NCBI GenBank assembly: GCA_973895155.1
Contig: OZ316897.1
Span: 10,726,001 to 10,790,000, forward strand
Direction of reading: 5' to 3'
Source of the DNA: Marsupella aquatica
Lineage: Eukaryota; Marchantiophyta
DNA: 64,000 nt
Shown here: positions 34,737 through 47,661 of the stretch, piece after piece
Layout of the letters: the number at the start of each line of letters is the position of its first letter
Position numbering within the stretch: position 1 is the first letter of the stretch
Notes under the pieces: model-generated
Database searches by the model: none
Told to the model about the DNA's origin: nothing
What the model saw: only the letters and a program-made list of their open reading frames with translations
Program-made: the position numbers and the translations under genes

Positions 34737-37058
34737 ATGGAAGTCCGCGTGGCGTGGATTATGGTATGGTGTACAATCTTCATTGCTTTCATTTTCCCAT
34801 CAGCGGTGGTTTCCGAGCCTATCAAGACCGACTTTAGTCACTGCCAAAATTCGACGTACATATTAGGTCCCACCGGTCCCATCGAAACCCTCCAGTGCTG
34901 TCCCCCCCTGCCAACTAAACCGATCATCGACGGGCCCCCTCCTCTATCGACGAAATCTATCAGAGTAAGACATGCTTCGCAATGTACGGATGCAGCGTAC
35001 GCTGCAAAGCTCAAGAAAGCGTATGCACTGATGCGGGCTCTGCCAGATGATGACCCTCGCTCCATGACACAACAATGGCAGCTTCACTGCTCCTACTGCG
35101 GCGCCGCGTTCTTGACCACCAATAGCAGCGGAATTCCGGAGGGAATAGACATCCACTGGAGCTGGCTCTTTTTCCCATGGCACAGGTACGTCAATTGATC
35201 AGTCCCCGGACTCCATGTAACTTGCAACCCTCTAGTCATGGAAACTTGTTAAAATAGTTGACAGTTCTTAAGTGCTGACAGTCCTTTTCTGAGAATTGAA
35301 GCTTTCTGTCCAATATCTAGTGTAAGTAGCTGTCTTCAGACGGGATTTATGTGGAGTAGTGATTCTTCAAGGGATTTGAGTTTTATCACTAAATAGCGGA
35401 TGGATGGACGGAATGCAGGTGGTATTTGTACTTCCACGAGAGGATCCTGCAGTCTCTCCTGGACGACCCCACTTTCAGTCTCAATTACTGGAACTGGGAC
35501 AGCCCCTACAGCGTAGGCGATGGCTCTTCAAAGGATGGAGCTTGCCTGAAGCAGGGGGTTGACTTCCCAGTCTTCTACGGCGACAGTTCCTCCGCCATAT
35601 ACGATGTCAACCGATCAGAGAGCGCGAAGGGGAAAGGTCGTCTACACATCCCTGATCTCAGTTCCAGCCCGACACTAACTGCAGCAAACCAGACTCTTTA
35701 CAACGCATCCGCAGAAGACATCATTGATAGTAATCTGAATATTGTGTACCAAGCCATGGTGAGCGGTGGAACAACTTCAGAAACGTTCATGGGCCGGCCT
35801 TATCGAGCAGGGAACCTAGCAGGTATGTATACCAACATGACTGTGAGCCTTAATTACGTCTTCCCGCCCAGCAAAAAAGCTAGTGTTTTGAGATTCGTAA
35901 AAAATGATGTTCAAAGTACTGAATCATACGGATCGAACGGATGCTGTTGATTCTACTAAAACTACCAAAACTACTGTCCCTAGACTAAAGAAGATTCTTG
36001 GTCGAACATCAATCTGAGCACAGGAATCCCGAAGGATGTTGGCTAACATATTTGTTTGTCTTGAATGCACAGGCAACGGAGGCCCAAATGGAGGTGCTGG
36101 AAGCTTTGAATCTGGCCCTCATTCTGGTATTCATGCCTGGACTGGGCAAGACCCACCAAATGCATTTGACATGGGTGAGCTTTCACGCTCAGCTCGTGAC
36201 CCTGTCTTCTACGCTCATCACTCCAACGTCGATCGTATGTGGCAGGTATGTAAGAGTGATTATGAGATTGTACTTTAACTAATGATCCAGCTATAATCAA
36301 TTTGAGCTCTGTAAATTGTCCAGATTTTGATTGAATTTGTGTGAGCTGATCGATCTATATCTTTCTGTTTTTGATAATAACAGGTATGGAAAGATATCGG
36401 GTCAATAGTGGGTCAAAAGCATGAGGACTTTTCCGATCCTGACTTTCTGAATGCTGAGTTTCTCTTCTACGACGAGAACAAAGACCTAAGAAGAGTGACG
36501 GTAGCAGAATCTTTAGACACGAGAAAGTTGGGATATGTATATCAAGGCGCCAATGATGCAGCATGGATATTCTTCAACAGTACCAAGTGCTCTCAACTGA
36601 GCTACTACGAACTTCTTGCCCGAGCCGAAAGTTTGCCATCACCAACGAAAGACTCGAAGGGTTATTATCATCTGGAAGCCGGTAAAACATTCACTTTGGT
36701 GGTTGACAGACCAGAAAATCCGAACGCACTGGAGGAGTTCCTCACCATTGACGGAATCAAGCTCGACAGATCATGGAGCACTGGATTCGACGTGTTCGTG
36801 GATTGGGTGAACCCTACTGAATATACAGCCCCATATAAATGCGCCGAGTACAGTGGGAGATTCACCAACATGGCTCAAAGCCAAGCCGGCACTCACGGAA
36901 AATCAGATCTACTCTGGAGGCAAAGTATTACCAGAACGCTAGTGGAGAGTGAAGCTCCGGCCGCCCCTTCAAAAATCGTTATTTCTCTCGTTCCCTTATT
37001 TCAACATGGAGATTCACATAAGACTATCAGATTCAAGTGCATCACGGTTGACACTTGA
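34737..37058 (+). CDS. PPO: PPO-2: secreted polyphenol oxidase, type II, four exons, intact
   Basis: Exons 34737-35185, 35419-35822, 36073-36245 and 36384-37058 with GT-AG introns give 566 residues without a stop. A signal peptide covers residues 1-26 (cleavage near VVS). CuA ligands are H117, H140 and H149, with thioether C121. CuB has H301, H305 and the HH pair at 333-334. The water-keeper is E297 and the residue after the first CuB His is Ser302. The DWL and KFDV-type (GFDVFVDW) domains are complete. Compared with PPO-1, exon 2 equals its exons 2+3 exactly (404 nt) and the last exon equals exons 5+6, so two introns are absent. The start is the ATG opening the signal peptide. The upstream open frame has no ATG. 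It is a catechol oxidase-type enzyme of the secretory pathway, wall or vacuole by inference. Confidence 0.93.
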
Positions 37059-40000
37059 AGGATACGTGCCCAATAGTTGAATTCATTTCAGCTAATCATA
37101 AGTCAGATGCCAATCATTTAGACAACTGTTCCCCAGCACACTAGCTGCTAAAACGTTCAGTGCTGGAGTTAACCACAGGGTTGACACCTTAATGTAAATT
37201 ATTTCATTGACCAATTCACCGGTTGTCAATTGGATTCCACTTGATTTCTTCGTGACTCAACATGTGATTTACAAATGGTGGATCATGTTCAGATCGATAT
37301 GAGTTCGCAGATTTCAGTCTACACTTAGCCCCTGGGATAGTAACGATCATCCATAAACTTGGTCGACTGATCCCTAAATTACTGTCCTGAAGATCGAGGT
37401 GACATCCGTCACAACTTCTTTCACAGTGGAATTCATGAAGAACGGTTACACCAATTTCCTTCACTCCTGCTACAATTGTCCAAACAGATCGATCTTATAT
37501 TGGAATTGTATCTGAGCAATGGATGATATGTTTGGTGTTGCCTGGCCAATTTTGTTGTTTGCCCTCTTCCAAGTTTTATTAGGCGTGTGATTCTAGACGA
37601 TCATGTCTAAGTGGACTCCAGGGAAGATGCCCCAAGCCTACTCTTATAACCTGGATATCGTTTTTACACTTCTCCATAAGTATGTGCATGGTTTTCTACC
37701 CAATAATTACATAGGAAAACGTCCCCACTGTTCCTCATCATACATGTTGTCTGACCACCTCTGAAAAACTGTCACATGCCCCTGTCGGAAATCAAATTTA
37801 TCCTACTTATGTGTGACCTTTACCTAGTTTGATATTGGTGTTATTAAATACTACTTACAAAAAAGACAATAGTAGAGTATTTGTAGTTACCTTTGGTAAA
37901 AAGTGGGTAAAAAGTGGGTTTTTGCCAATCTCTTATGTTCAGACGGGAATTTGTAGACTTACCTACAAACACTAAAACTGCTCATAAATCTTCAACCTGA
38001 GCATCAATCAATTTGGGCTATAAAAATTGTGTCAATGAATTCTAAATGGGTAATAATGCATGAATCCTTACCTAACAGTCTACATAAACAATACACGTGC
38101 CTTGTTCCACTTCAAAGAATGTGAATAATGAATATATTTTGTTGTCTGTTCATGTTCAAAGAAGGGTAGTCTGGGCAAGTATATCTAAATAATTCACATG
38201 ACAGCCTCATTCTTGTCATTCTTGAAAGCGATTTGTTATTTTGTTTTTACCAAGGTAAAAGGACACTTACTTCATCTTAATGCAGTTCATTTATAGATTA
38301 AATTGTTCTTAAAATATGATAATAAAAAAACTGACATTTTAGAATGACTTTAAAAGTGGAGTAACATTTTGTAAGGCCATGAGTAGTGACGAGAGTACAC
38401 TGGTACCAAGTCACCAAAAACGAATTTATTCTTTCTTTTGTAAATAAGTTTTTTTTAACTCTAACGAAAATGAATGTGGAGTACGTTTAGCGACATTCTA
38501 TTTTAAATTTATTTTTATATATAGGGACATTCTATTAAAATGCCACATATTACAATACTTGAATCGAAGGAGCTATCTGAAACGTACAACAAGAGAACTT
38601 GAACTTTTGCAATCACAGTACTGCGACGTCCAAAGCTGAAAATTGTCGACGACTATTGCTATCGACTTCTCCACCGTGTCTTATTGTTTGGCGTAGATGA
38701 AGAGCCACCTGTCTTGCAGTTGTTTAATAAAGACAAGTCTGTTATAGATTGATGCCATAGGTTATGATTGAGTTTTCGAAACACATATGTTGTGTAGTGG
38801 ATGGAAAACGCCAATTGATCGTATTTCACAGATTATTGACTTTTTTGGATGATATCTGGCAGTTGTTTATAATTTGTGAGCCGCTTCATAAAAATGGTTG
38901 TCCAATTCAAGACTGTTACTAGTACACCACCCTAGCCTCCAACTTCACAGCAATTAGTGTTAGTCCCAGAGTTGAATTGTTTGACCAGTCTCTGCTATTC
39001 CAGTGGGGGCACAAATAGATCATTTGTTAGCATCTGCCTACTAGTCACTTTCTCCCTGGAAAAGACCTTGGTTCGAGCTTCGAAGTCAGAGACAGTCTTT
39101 CCCAAGAAAACCGAGCAGAGCAAGCCAGGCTCTATAGATGGCAGACTAAAAGGCCAGGAAATGAAAGGTGTTTCTTATTATTCTTCTCTTCATGATCGAG
39201 AAAGATCAAAAGCAAGGTCTATGTATAGTCCGAACAATATATATAAAGCAGTCGACGCAAGAGTTGAAATGCTGATGACTTGTAAGAAAACTAAGAAAGT
39301 TGTATATATGAGGCTATACAGATGGGGATGGCAAATAAGAAGGCGGCGGTGGAGCTTCTGCAGACAACGATGACCGTTATTCTTCGCACTATAGAGAGAT
39401 GCTGAAGATCAAGGAGGAAAATCAGAAATGCTGATTAATTAGATAGAGCTGCTAAATCCCTGCAAACAGTACTCTACTTGGTAGATAGAGACGAGCCTGT
39501 GAAGATCGAGTACATACTTCGCATTCGCATCTTTAGGACAATTTTTCCCCCCGAGTTTGTCTTCTATGTAGCAATGGCAGGAGTTCCATATATAGATTCT
39601 AGTTGTTTGGAAGATGTACTGTAGCATTTGCAACATCACACGATCGAGATTATGACTGCATTGCAGCAAGAGTAGGTATTTGATTGAGCAAGTCAACCGG
39701 TGGCAGCACACGATAATGTACATTGTACATAATCTCTGTAGTACTGTGCCAGAATTCTTTTAGCTCGTCTGAGCTCCGCCAGTCACTATGGTTCAATTGT
39801 AATGATAATTATGCTTTTTGGTGAAGTAGATGAGTGTCTGACCAAACTACGGCTTCCAGCGTGAGACACGACAAATTCCCGCCTCTGATCAAGTTACGAA
39901 GCCAATTTAACAAAGGTACAATGCCCGGCCTGAGAATGGCATCGATCTCCTATCTCTGGAACTCCACAAAACTGTGCCCTCCTCTCGAGCTTCAATCAAT

Positions 40001-40923
40001 CCACTCCGCTAAGCTCCAGTTTCTCTGTGAGAATGGTGTCGTCAACACTTGGGTAGCCAATTGATCAGCATCGGCAGCTAGCTGTCAATTGAATCTGGCT
40101 TAACAGTTGCTTCTTTCTCTCCTGCTTTATTTCAAGAACGGATAGGAAAACGAATCTGGAAGGGAAATTTGCGGGTGGGAGAAGAATTTCATTGATGGAC
40201 AACTAGAAGAACTCAAACAGACTCAACAGAGTTTTCATGCATCAAATACCTCGATGCGTTTATTCGCAAAAGGATCATAGGGTTGCAGTCCCGGGCCAGC
40301 ATAAATTGACGAGATTCGCATGAATTAGCAACTCTAAACAAAAAACCCTACTAGCTAGGGACATCCATGCTGCGGCGGCTGTCTAGGCCCGTGGGTTTCT
40401 CTACGTACTCTCGCTTGAATAACCCGGTTGAATGAAATCCACTGCTAGCTAGAGACTCCCTCTGCGGGAGAGCGAAAAATCCCCAAAAAACTTGACGAGC
40501 ACAGCTCCTCTAGGGGACTGGCGGGTACTTCAATCTCTCAATATGAACGTGGCAAAGCCTTGTCGGCAGATGGGTACCAAAGAGGAGAACAGGGATGTGT
40601 TGCGAAAGGTAGTGATTTATTAGAGAAATGTGATACAGCTGGTCAAAATTTGAACCAAGTGTTCACCTTTCAACTGTCCGGAAGTAACAATGAAGATCAA
40701 TTTCTGTCATGTAAGATCTTCAATTTAAAAAAGAGTACTGCTGCTTTTCAGAATTAATTACATAGCTTCAATGAACACATGGTATATCACGCTGTTTGTT
40801 TCAATGGGTACTACGTAATTTGTTTTCTAGTACGACGGCTTTCTGGAAAAATTGATGAAATCCCACCTGTTTTAAAGGCCTTTCTTCACGGAAAGAACTC
40901 CCGAAAGAACTACGGAAACTTTT
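37059..40923. other. Intergenic between convergent PPO-2 and PPO-3
   Basis: No supported gene. 38620-39000 and 39840-40150 are diverged copies of the DNA downstream of PPO-1, for example GTGAGCCGCTTCATAAAAAT at 38877 against GTGAGCCACTTTCATTCAAA at 21720. The 138-codon open frame at 38957-39373 overlaps this duplicated noncoding DNA and has no recognisable domain. Confidence 0.5.
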
Positions 40924-43698
40924 TTAAGTGTGGATGGATATGGACTTAAACTTGATGGTTTCATAGCCGCCAGACTGGGAAAAGGGAATCAGAGTAATCG
41001 CAACTTTACAAGGAGCTGTTGGAGCTTGAATGTCGACGAATGCTCTGCTGATACTTCGCTTCCAGACCAACGGTTTTGTAGACGACACACTTTGACTTCG
41101 AGCCATATTCGTGAACCTCCCACTATATTCAGCGCACTTCGAAGGGACTTGGTAATCCCGAGGGTTGAGCAAATCAACATACACATCAAACCCTGCAATG
41201 CAAGATCTGTCCAGCGTGATGCCGTCAATCGTGAGAAACTCCTCGATTCCATGCGGATTGTCCGGTCTGTCAATCACCAGTACAAATGGTGTCCCAGCTT
41301 GCAGATGATAGTATCCTTCCGTTTTCGTTGGCTCTGGCAAAGCTTCCGCTTGGGCAATGAGTTCCAAGAAGCTCATTTTGGAGCACCTGGGAATAAGGAC
41401 CGGTGATATGAAGATTAGTAAATAGCTTATCGTACATAGCGCACGACCACGTCGACTTAGACAGATCGTACGTAATTAGCGTGGTGAGCGCATATATCAA
41501 TGGTAAAAGGTTGTACGTCATTGCTGTCTTCAACTAAATTACCTTGTCAAGTCGGGGAATAGCCATGCCGCATCGTTCGCTCCCTGATACACATATCCCA
41601 GTTTCGTTGTATCTAACGCATCTTCTACCTTCACTCTTCTGAGATCCTTGTTCTCGTCGTAGAAGAGGAACTCCGCATTTAGGAAATCTGGGTCCGAAAA
41701 GTACTCACGCTTTTGACCCAAAATTGGTCCAATGTCTTTCCAGACCTATTTTCATCAACAACGGAGGAAGGGATCAGCATTCAAGAATTGGACCATTGTC
41801 CGTTACACATATATATCTTGAGTGCTGGTAAAACAATTACACACCTACTGTGGTGAAATAAGTTGTCTTAAGTACAATCGAGCTCCCGCAACATTTACGA
41901 GCTGCGCTTGAATGACTAATCATTGTTTTCTAGACAAAGGCTCATTTGGACCCTGGCCTACCTGCCACAAGCGGTCAATGTTGGAGTGGTGAGCGTAAAA
42001 TACTGGATCACGGGCAGCATGTCCTAGCTGTCCCATGTCGTCAATGTTAGGTGGGTCTCCTCCGGTCCAGAAATGAACTGTAGGATGAGCGTTCGACTCC
42101 ACTGTTCCAGCACCTCCTGAAGCCCCTGCGAATCCTGTTCAGATTCAACCAATTGCCGAATGCGTAATTAATAATTCTAACACTATCTGAAATAATGAAG
42201 CTAACTACAGTAGTCGGACGACAACCGAAAGAAAATTAACTATCTGTTTGTTTCAGATTGAAAGAACACGTTGTCCTTGTTGCGAGCCAAAGTTAAAAAC
42301 CATCTTTCTAGTCGTAAATGTCAGCTACATACTGCAGAATTGATTATCTCCAGATGTTGTCGTACACACCTTTAGTCTCGCCTGCTCTGTAAGGGTGGCC
42401 CATAAATGTTTGTGCAGTTGTTGCACCGCTCACCAAAGATTGGTACATAATATTCATGTTACATAGAATCTCAGCTTCCTCACTGGCGGTAAAGTTCGGC
42501 TGAAGGTATTCTGATAGTGCTGGGATGTAGAAGAAGTCTGCAAGGAGAAAGCCGACACACGAGTCAGTTTTCGTGTTTTAATAAGTAAATAATTTAACGA
42601 CTTGCCGCTTCCTGGGTATGATTCGCCTATATCCCTAATCGCAGTTCCCCTACCCACCTGGGAAGTGGAGACGGCCATTTCCCTTCGCATTATCAGACCG
42701 CTTGAAATCGTATGTAGATGACGAAGGGTCACTGTAGACGGCGGGAAAGTTATGTCCCTGCTTCAGACAGGCTCCATCCTTGGACGAGCCATCTCCCACG
42801 GTGTAGGGGTTGTCCCAGTTCCAGTAATTGAGACTGAAAGTGGGGTCTTCAAGAAGCGTCTGCAGGATTCTCTCGTGAAAGTACAAGTACCACCTGCATT
42901 CCATTCATTCATCAATTTCATTAATAAATCCTTACTACTCCGAAAATTTCCCAGAGGAAAGGGCAAGGAAAAAAGAGAACCTAGCGGAGAGTGGTCAAGA
43001 CTAGCCCTCCGGCTCATCCACTCCGTACGTTGAAGTTCATCAGCAACGCCCTTAAAAAATTAACGGTACGCAGAAAAGTCGCTGAAAGTTCGGCATGGAA
43101 ATCAAGAAATTGAGGTTCCAGAGTTCACCATCTGAGAGCTAGCTTCATCGAGGCATTCGACACTAGCTACGACGGCAAAGATGTAATTAATTTGCACAAT
43201 TTGGAACTACGCTGGTCCAGTGCTGACGTGTACGTACCTATGCCACGGAAAGAAGAGCCAGCTGAAGTGGATGTCGATTCCTTCTTTACCTCCGGTGCTG
43301 TTGGTGGTGAGGAAGGAACCCCCGCAATAGGAGCAGTGAAGAGTCCACTGCTGCTTGAACGACCGTGGGTCATCGTCTGGAAGCGCTCTCATCAGTGAAT
43401 ACGCCTTCTCGATCTTTGCGGCGTAGACAGCATCCGTGCATTGCGAAGCTTTTCTAACTCTGATGATATCCGTCAAAGGAGGAGGGGGCCCGTCTATGAT
43501 CGGCTTAGTTGGCTTGAGAGGGCAGCAGACGAGAGTTTCCTGCTGACCAGTGAGATTCAGCGGATTAAGTGGGTAACTTGCAGGTCGGCACACGTTGAAG
43601 TCGATCGTGACCGGGGCGGAGTTGACAGCAGCTGGAACCAGAACTAATGATATGGCCATAGCAGACCATATCATGGTCCAACGGAGTCTCACCTCCAT
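40924..43698 (-). CDS. PPO: PPO-3: secreted polyphenol oxidase, type I, six exons, intact
   Basis: Minus-strand exons 43698-43238, 42893-42658, 42537-42370, 42134-41962, 41745-41543 and 41386-40924 give 567 residues without a stop. Exons 2-6 have the same lengths as in PPO-1 (236, 168, 173, 203, 463), and the introns are also recognisably homologous, so this is an inverted duplicate. A signal peptide is present with one extra residue relative to PPO-1. CuA ligands are H121, H144 and H153 with C125. CuB has H305, H309 and HH 337-338. The water-keeper Glu is kept. Pro follows the first CuB His, an unusual residue there. The otherwise shared FMGRPYRAG motif reads FMGHPYRAG. It is probably an o-diphenol oxidase. 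Confidence 0.92.
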
Positions 43699-45354
43699 CG
43701 TTAAGCCCCTCCAAAACACACCTCGATGTTGCTAGTTCCTGTTTCCGTTACTACACGCGCCCAATTGACTACTGCCTCTCAAGAAACAACCTCTAGACTT
43801 ACTCAGAATCACGGATATTCAGCACTTGAAATGTACATAATGGCTGTGATGTTATGCTTGATCGATACTCTAGTCACGTACGTTCAAAGTGGAGCTTGAA
43901 TGGTTGATCTCTGTCCGAACCCTCGGTGTGCGTGACCTTCAGATTGTTGGATATTTCTCTTTCTCTCTCTCTCAACCGACTGCCCCAAAAATTGGAAGAA
44001 AGGATTGGTGAAATTCAGCTGTCGAAGTGTGAACTAAATACTCCAGCTGACGAATTGTGTCAAATGCGAGCTATGGTCTTACTAGCTAGGATTGGCATGG
44101 TCCATGTTACGCAGCTCAGCTTTCTGAGCGGTTTTTTCGATCTTGGAAACCTCTTGTGGCAGATCGGCCTAATAAACTTGTGTCTGGATTGAATTGTTCC
44201 TGCAGGCTTTCGCTCAGAACAAAGGTGAGGAGGTCAGCTTAACGACGCACGAGGTGGGCTGATCTGAGAAGAAATGACTGCGTAAGGAGCGTGTCTTCCT
44301 GCTGAAGATCTGAGAAGATTGGACTGCATAAGCAGCGTGTCTTCCAACGTAGGAAATTTCGCAATTCTTTTTAATTGACAAATTCGTGCCTTTGGTTGCT
44401 GGCGAGTGTATACGCGATATGTATACTTGATGGAAATACCTCCCCAAAATCTAGTGGCTGCATTTATAATTATAAATCTTTAGTTTTTTGTTTGCTTTTC
44501 TCGAAAGTTGACGATATGATGTAGGTTCGCATTTATTGGCTGTAGGGGTTGGTTTATTCTATTTTCCTGGGATATTCATCTCAGTGAACATTTAGTTAGT
44601 CACGAACTAATTTTTTTGATATTTTGGGAGAGAAGATATGCAGGACCCCATTATTCAGTCACAAAGTAATGGCGTGACCTCAATATTGTAGACAGACCAG
44701 AGAATTGTTTGAAAGAGTATCTTAATCAGGGCCAGATCAGACATTTAAACCACGAGGTACGATGTAAAGGAATCCTCTATAGAACAGAGCAAAACATATT
44801 AATTTCTGAAACCATAAATGTCATCTCAAATTGCACATAAAACTACTTTATGTTTTTTAGAAAATTTCTGTTATTTTTAGAATTATAGAAATCATTTTGA
44901 GGGTACAAGCGTCCTAGGACGACAAGTCAATGGCGAGAGGGGTAGGTCTATTATTCACCTAGGCAAATGAACCCCACTGACCCCTTTCAGTAGTCTCTCA
45001 TGGCTACTGATGCCAAGTTTTCTAAAGTATAATACATAATCTGCATGTACAATAACCATTTGAGTTCTATCAGGGAGGACCCAATCAATAAACGCGGTAT
45101 GAATCTGATAACCTTAATGAGACTTTGTCGTTAGACTAATCTCGAGAAATCTCCCACCTTATAATAAGGAGCCTTCAGCATTCGGTTCCACGAGTGCACG
45201 TGCCGATCACCATTACAAAATAGCTGTTATGACAGCCTTAATAGGCACCATGAGAACCCAAATTGACCTTTGTTTGTGTGTGTGGGCTGGGGGTCTCCTT
45301 AGGACTAGACTTTTTCTTCCTTTTGTCCTAAAAGAAGTGTGACTTGACATGCAC

Positions 45355-45475
45355 GGTGGACAACATCCCTCTATTACATGATAAACTTGATTCGTTACTT
45401 TCTTTCAATCGATGAGTGTACACCGTGTATATATTATCATATTTGGCATGATGTGTGATTACAGGTAGGGCTCCC
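45355..45475. mobile_element. Partial MITE, family of 13202-13359
   Basis: It shares TGATAAACTTG, ATGAGTGTACACC and GTGTGATTACAGG with the other copies. The left terminal repeat is missing. Confidence 0.5.
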
Positions 45476-45843
45476 TGTATAACCCCCAAGAGTGACATAA
45501 CTCTGGGTGCATCCTTATCATTTGGGTCTTGCCTTGGCTGACCGTCGGCAGCTACCTCTCCGTTGTTTTTGTTTCTTGTCTTGTCTTGCCCTCCCTCACC
45601 CTTAATTTTATTTTTTTTAGATTTCACAGACTCCTTGGGAAACCTTGATTTGGATTTGGAAGCTCAAATAATACCTTACTTAGTACTTCCTGGCCACTTC
45701 TAAGTACTTCCCTAAAATGAATAAAAGGCTCCTTACTTTGTTTGCACATGATGTCAACATATATTTGTGGAAGTGACCCAACCATACTACTTTGGTTAAG
45801 AGTCATCAATGATTGATAAAATCTTGATTAATGTTCTGCTCAA

Positions 45844-45959
45844 ATTGGCCTCTTTTCTGCCCCTTGGGGCCGCTTTTGCTCTTGGGCCTGCTGATTTCCC
45901 TCTCTGTGCGGTTCATGCGGATAAATGAAAACTTTTTAAAAAAAAAAAAAAATTTAAAA
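45844..45959 (+). mobile_element. Very short 5'-truncated LINE insertion with target-site duplication
   Basis: The 14-bp direct repeat AATGTTCTGCTCAA flanks 116 bp (45830-45843 and 45960-45973). The insert ends in GATAAATGAAAAC followed by an A-rich tail. Target-site duplication plus 3' A tail is the signature of LINE-machinery integration. The body resembles plant L1 3' ends. Confidence 0.75.
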
Positions 45960-47661
45960 AATGTTCTGCTCAATGCTTCTTCTCTATGGAATTGTGGTTT
46001 ATGTTCTGGTAGCACTTTTTTCCAATGGAGTCATGTCTGTTTTATAATAGAGTGTACTAACTAAGGTTCAAGCAAAGCCTACTACTCTGGATAAGAGTCA
46101 TGATTAATGATTCATAGAGTCTTGCTTTATTTTTTGAAATACTTGGGCCAAAGCGGGCAGCAGCATCAGGGACTTGGGCCGGAGCAGGCAACAAGAAGTG
46201 AAGGGTGCCATAACATAAACTTAAAGTCAATGGCATAAACTAAGTTGATTGGGCTGGTGTGGGTAACAAAATGGTTGTCTTGGTTTCAGTTTTGGCAGAC
46301 TCGGGCCGGAGCGGGCAGCCAACAACATTGGGGATTGGGGCATGCAGTATAAAGGGCCCCAAGAAAATGGTGGAGCATCAACTCAACGTAATTTTAATGC
46401 GCAGTCTGGTATAGCCAAGGTACAGAGTATCGTTCTTGCCCTCCGTGGTGAGGGTATAGTCTGTACCCAATGTATTTGTTCAGTGCAAATTTCCACCAAA
46501 TCCCACCTTCCCAAATAGTGTTTGCCACTGTTGGCTAAAATTTGTTAGATTCTTGGTATGCCACTTTCCCACCAAATAATGGACCCGAGGCCATTAATTT
46601 GCTATATTGAATCTAACTATTGTCCGGAAATCTAGCCAAGGATATCTGACGGTCAGGTTATAATCCAGGAAAAACTTAAAGAGAATATTCCTAGCATCTC
46701 CTCCTTAGAGCAGCTGACATTCCCCACACTGGCTAGAAACAAAAAAACCTTTAAAATATGCCGTCCCTACCTCCTTGCCCTCCGCCCTCCATGCTTTACT
46801 CACGATCTACCATTTTTTCATGACAAGTATTCTGGGCCTTGACAACTTCCTACCAGAATTTTGTTTGAATACAATGAATGCAGAATCAATAAAAAAAGAG
46901 TATTTGGTTTTAAAAACAAAGTGTGTACTTTTCTGCCTTAAGTTTCTATCTTGGTATAAAAGGAACAATAGAAACATACAAAAAGTAACCTTGGTCAAGA
47001 AAACAAGAATGGCAAAAACTTTATTGGCTTATCATATCAAACACTATAATACTTTATTCTAGCAGAAATTCTCTAGTCTGTTTGTAAAATGAAAAACACA
47101 AAGACTCAAATCCTACCCCTAGCATGGAACAACTTTTTTAGCATAGCTAGTGAGATCCACCCAGAGAAAAATTTTATTTTGACTTTCTGCCCAAGCTACC
47201 CAAGATGAAAACATTAATTATTTTATGCTCATCAATTGGGTAACCTGCCAATTGATGGGCAAATTTTTTCTAATCTTCACATATATATCTCTCCTCAACA
47301 TTTTTACCTTATATAGTTGCCTTGACATCTGTTTACCAAGTATCACGACGTCGTTCCCCCATCCTGTCCAGTGCCCAGGTCCCCCAAAAAATTCGTTTTA
47401 TTAATTAAAAGTTGCTCAGATCGCTGCCACAAAAGGTATTCTCTCGCCCATCACTTGCACATGACACTTTGTGTAATCAATCGATCACAATAAAGCCTTT
47501 ATACTCCCTCCGTTCCTTTCCTAGATGCTGCGTGTTAGAGTTCGCCCAGGCTCCCTTGAACACTGAGCACCTCAAGAGTTTTTCAGCTGTAGCCTTCTCA
47601 AGCCCTTCTCAAGCTATACACAGGGGTGGTGTGCTAAGAAGTCTCGAGCGGTGCAGCGATC

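Larger units (their letters stand above)
43699..47661. other. Intergenic between divergent PPO-3 and the PPO-4 relic
   Basis: 43730-44090 is homologous to the PPO-1 5' region, including GAGTATTTAGTTCA on the minus strand near 44035 and a short TC run at 43955-43975. Transposon fragments follow (45355-45475, 45844-45959). Three GGGCCGGAGC(A/G)GGCA(A/G)-type phrases lie at 46147-46320. No gene is supported. Confidence 0.45.

Noticed and set aside
38957-39373. 138-codon open frame between PPO-2 and PPO-3
   Set aside because: It overlaps DNA whose counterpart near 21.8 kb is not open in the same frame, so it is probably noncoding duplicated flank.
47506-47520. CTCCCTCCGT-type terminus suggestive of a Tourist/Stowaway MITE
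   Set aside because: The surrounding sequence aligns with the 5' flank of PPO-2, so it is a chance resemblance within a PPO 5' region.
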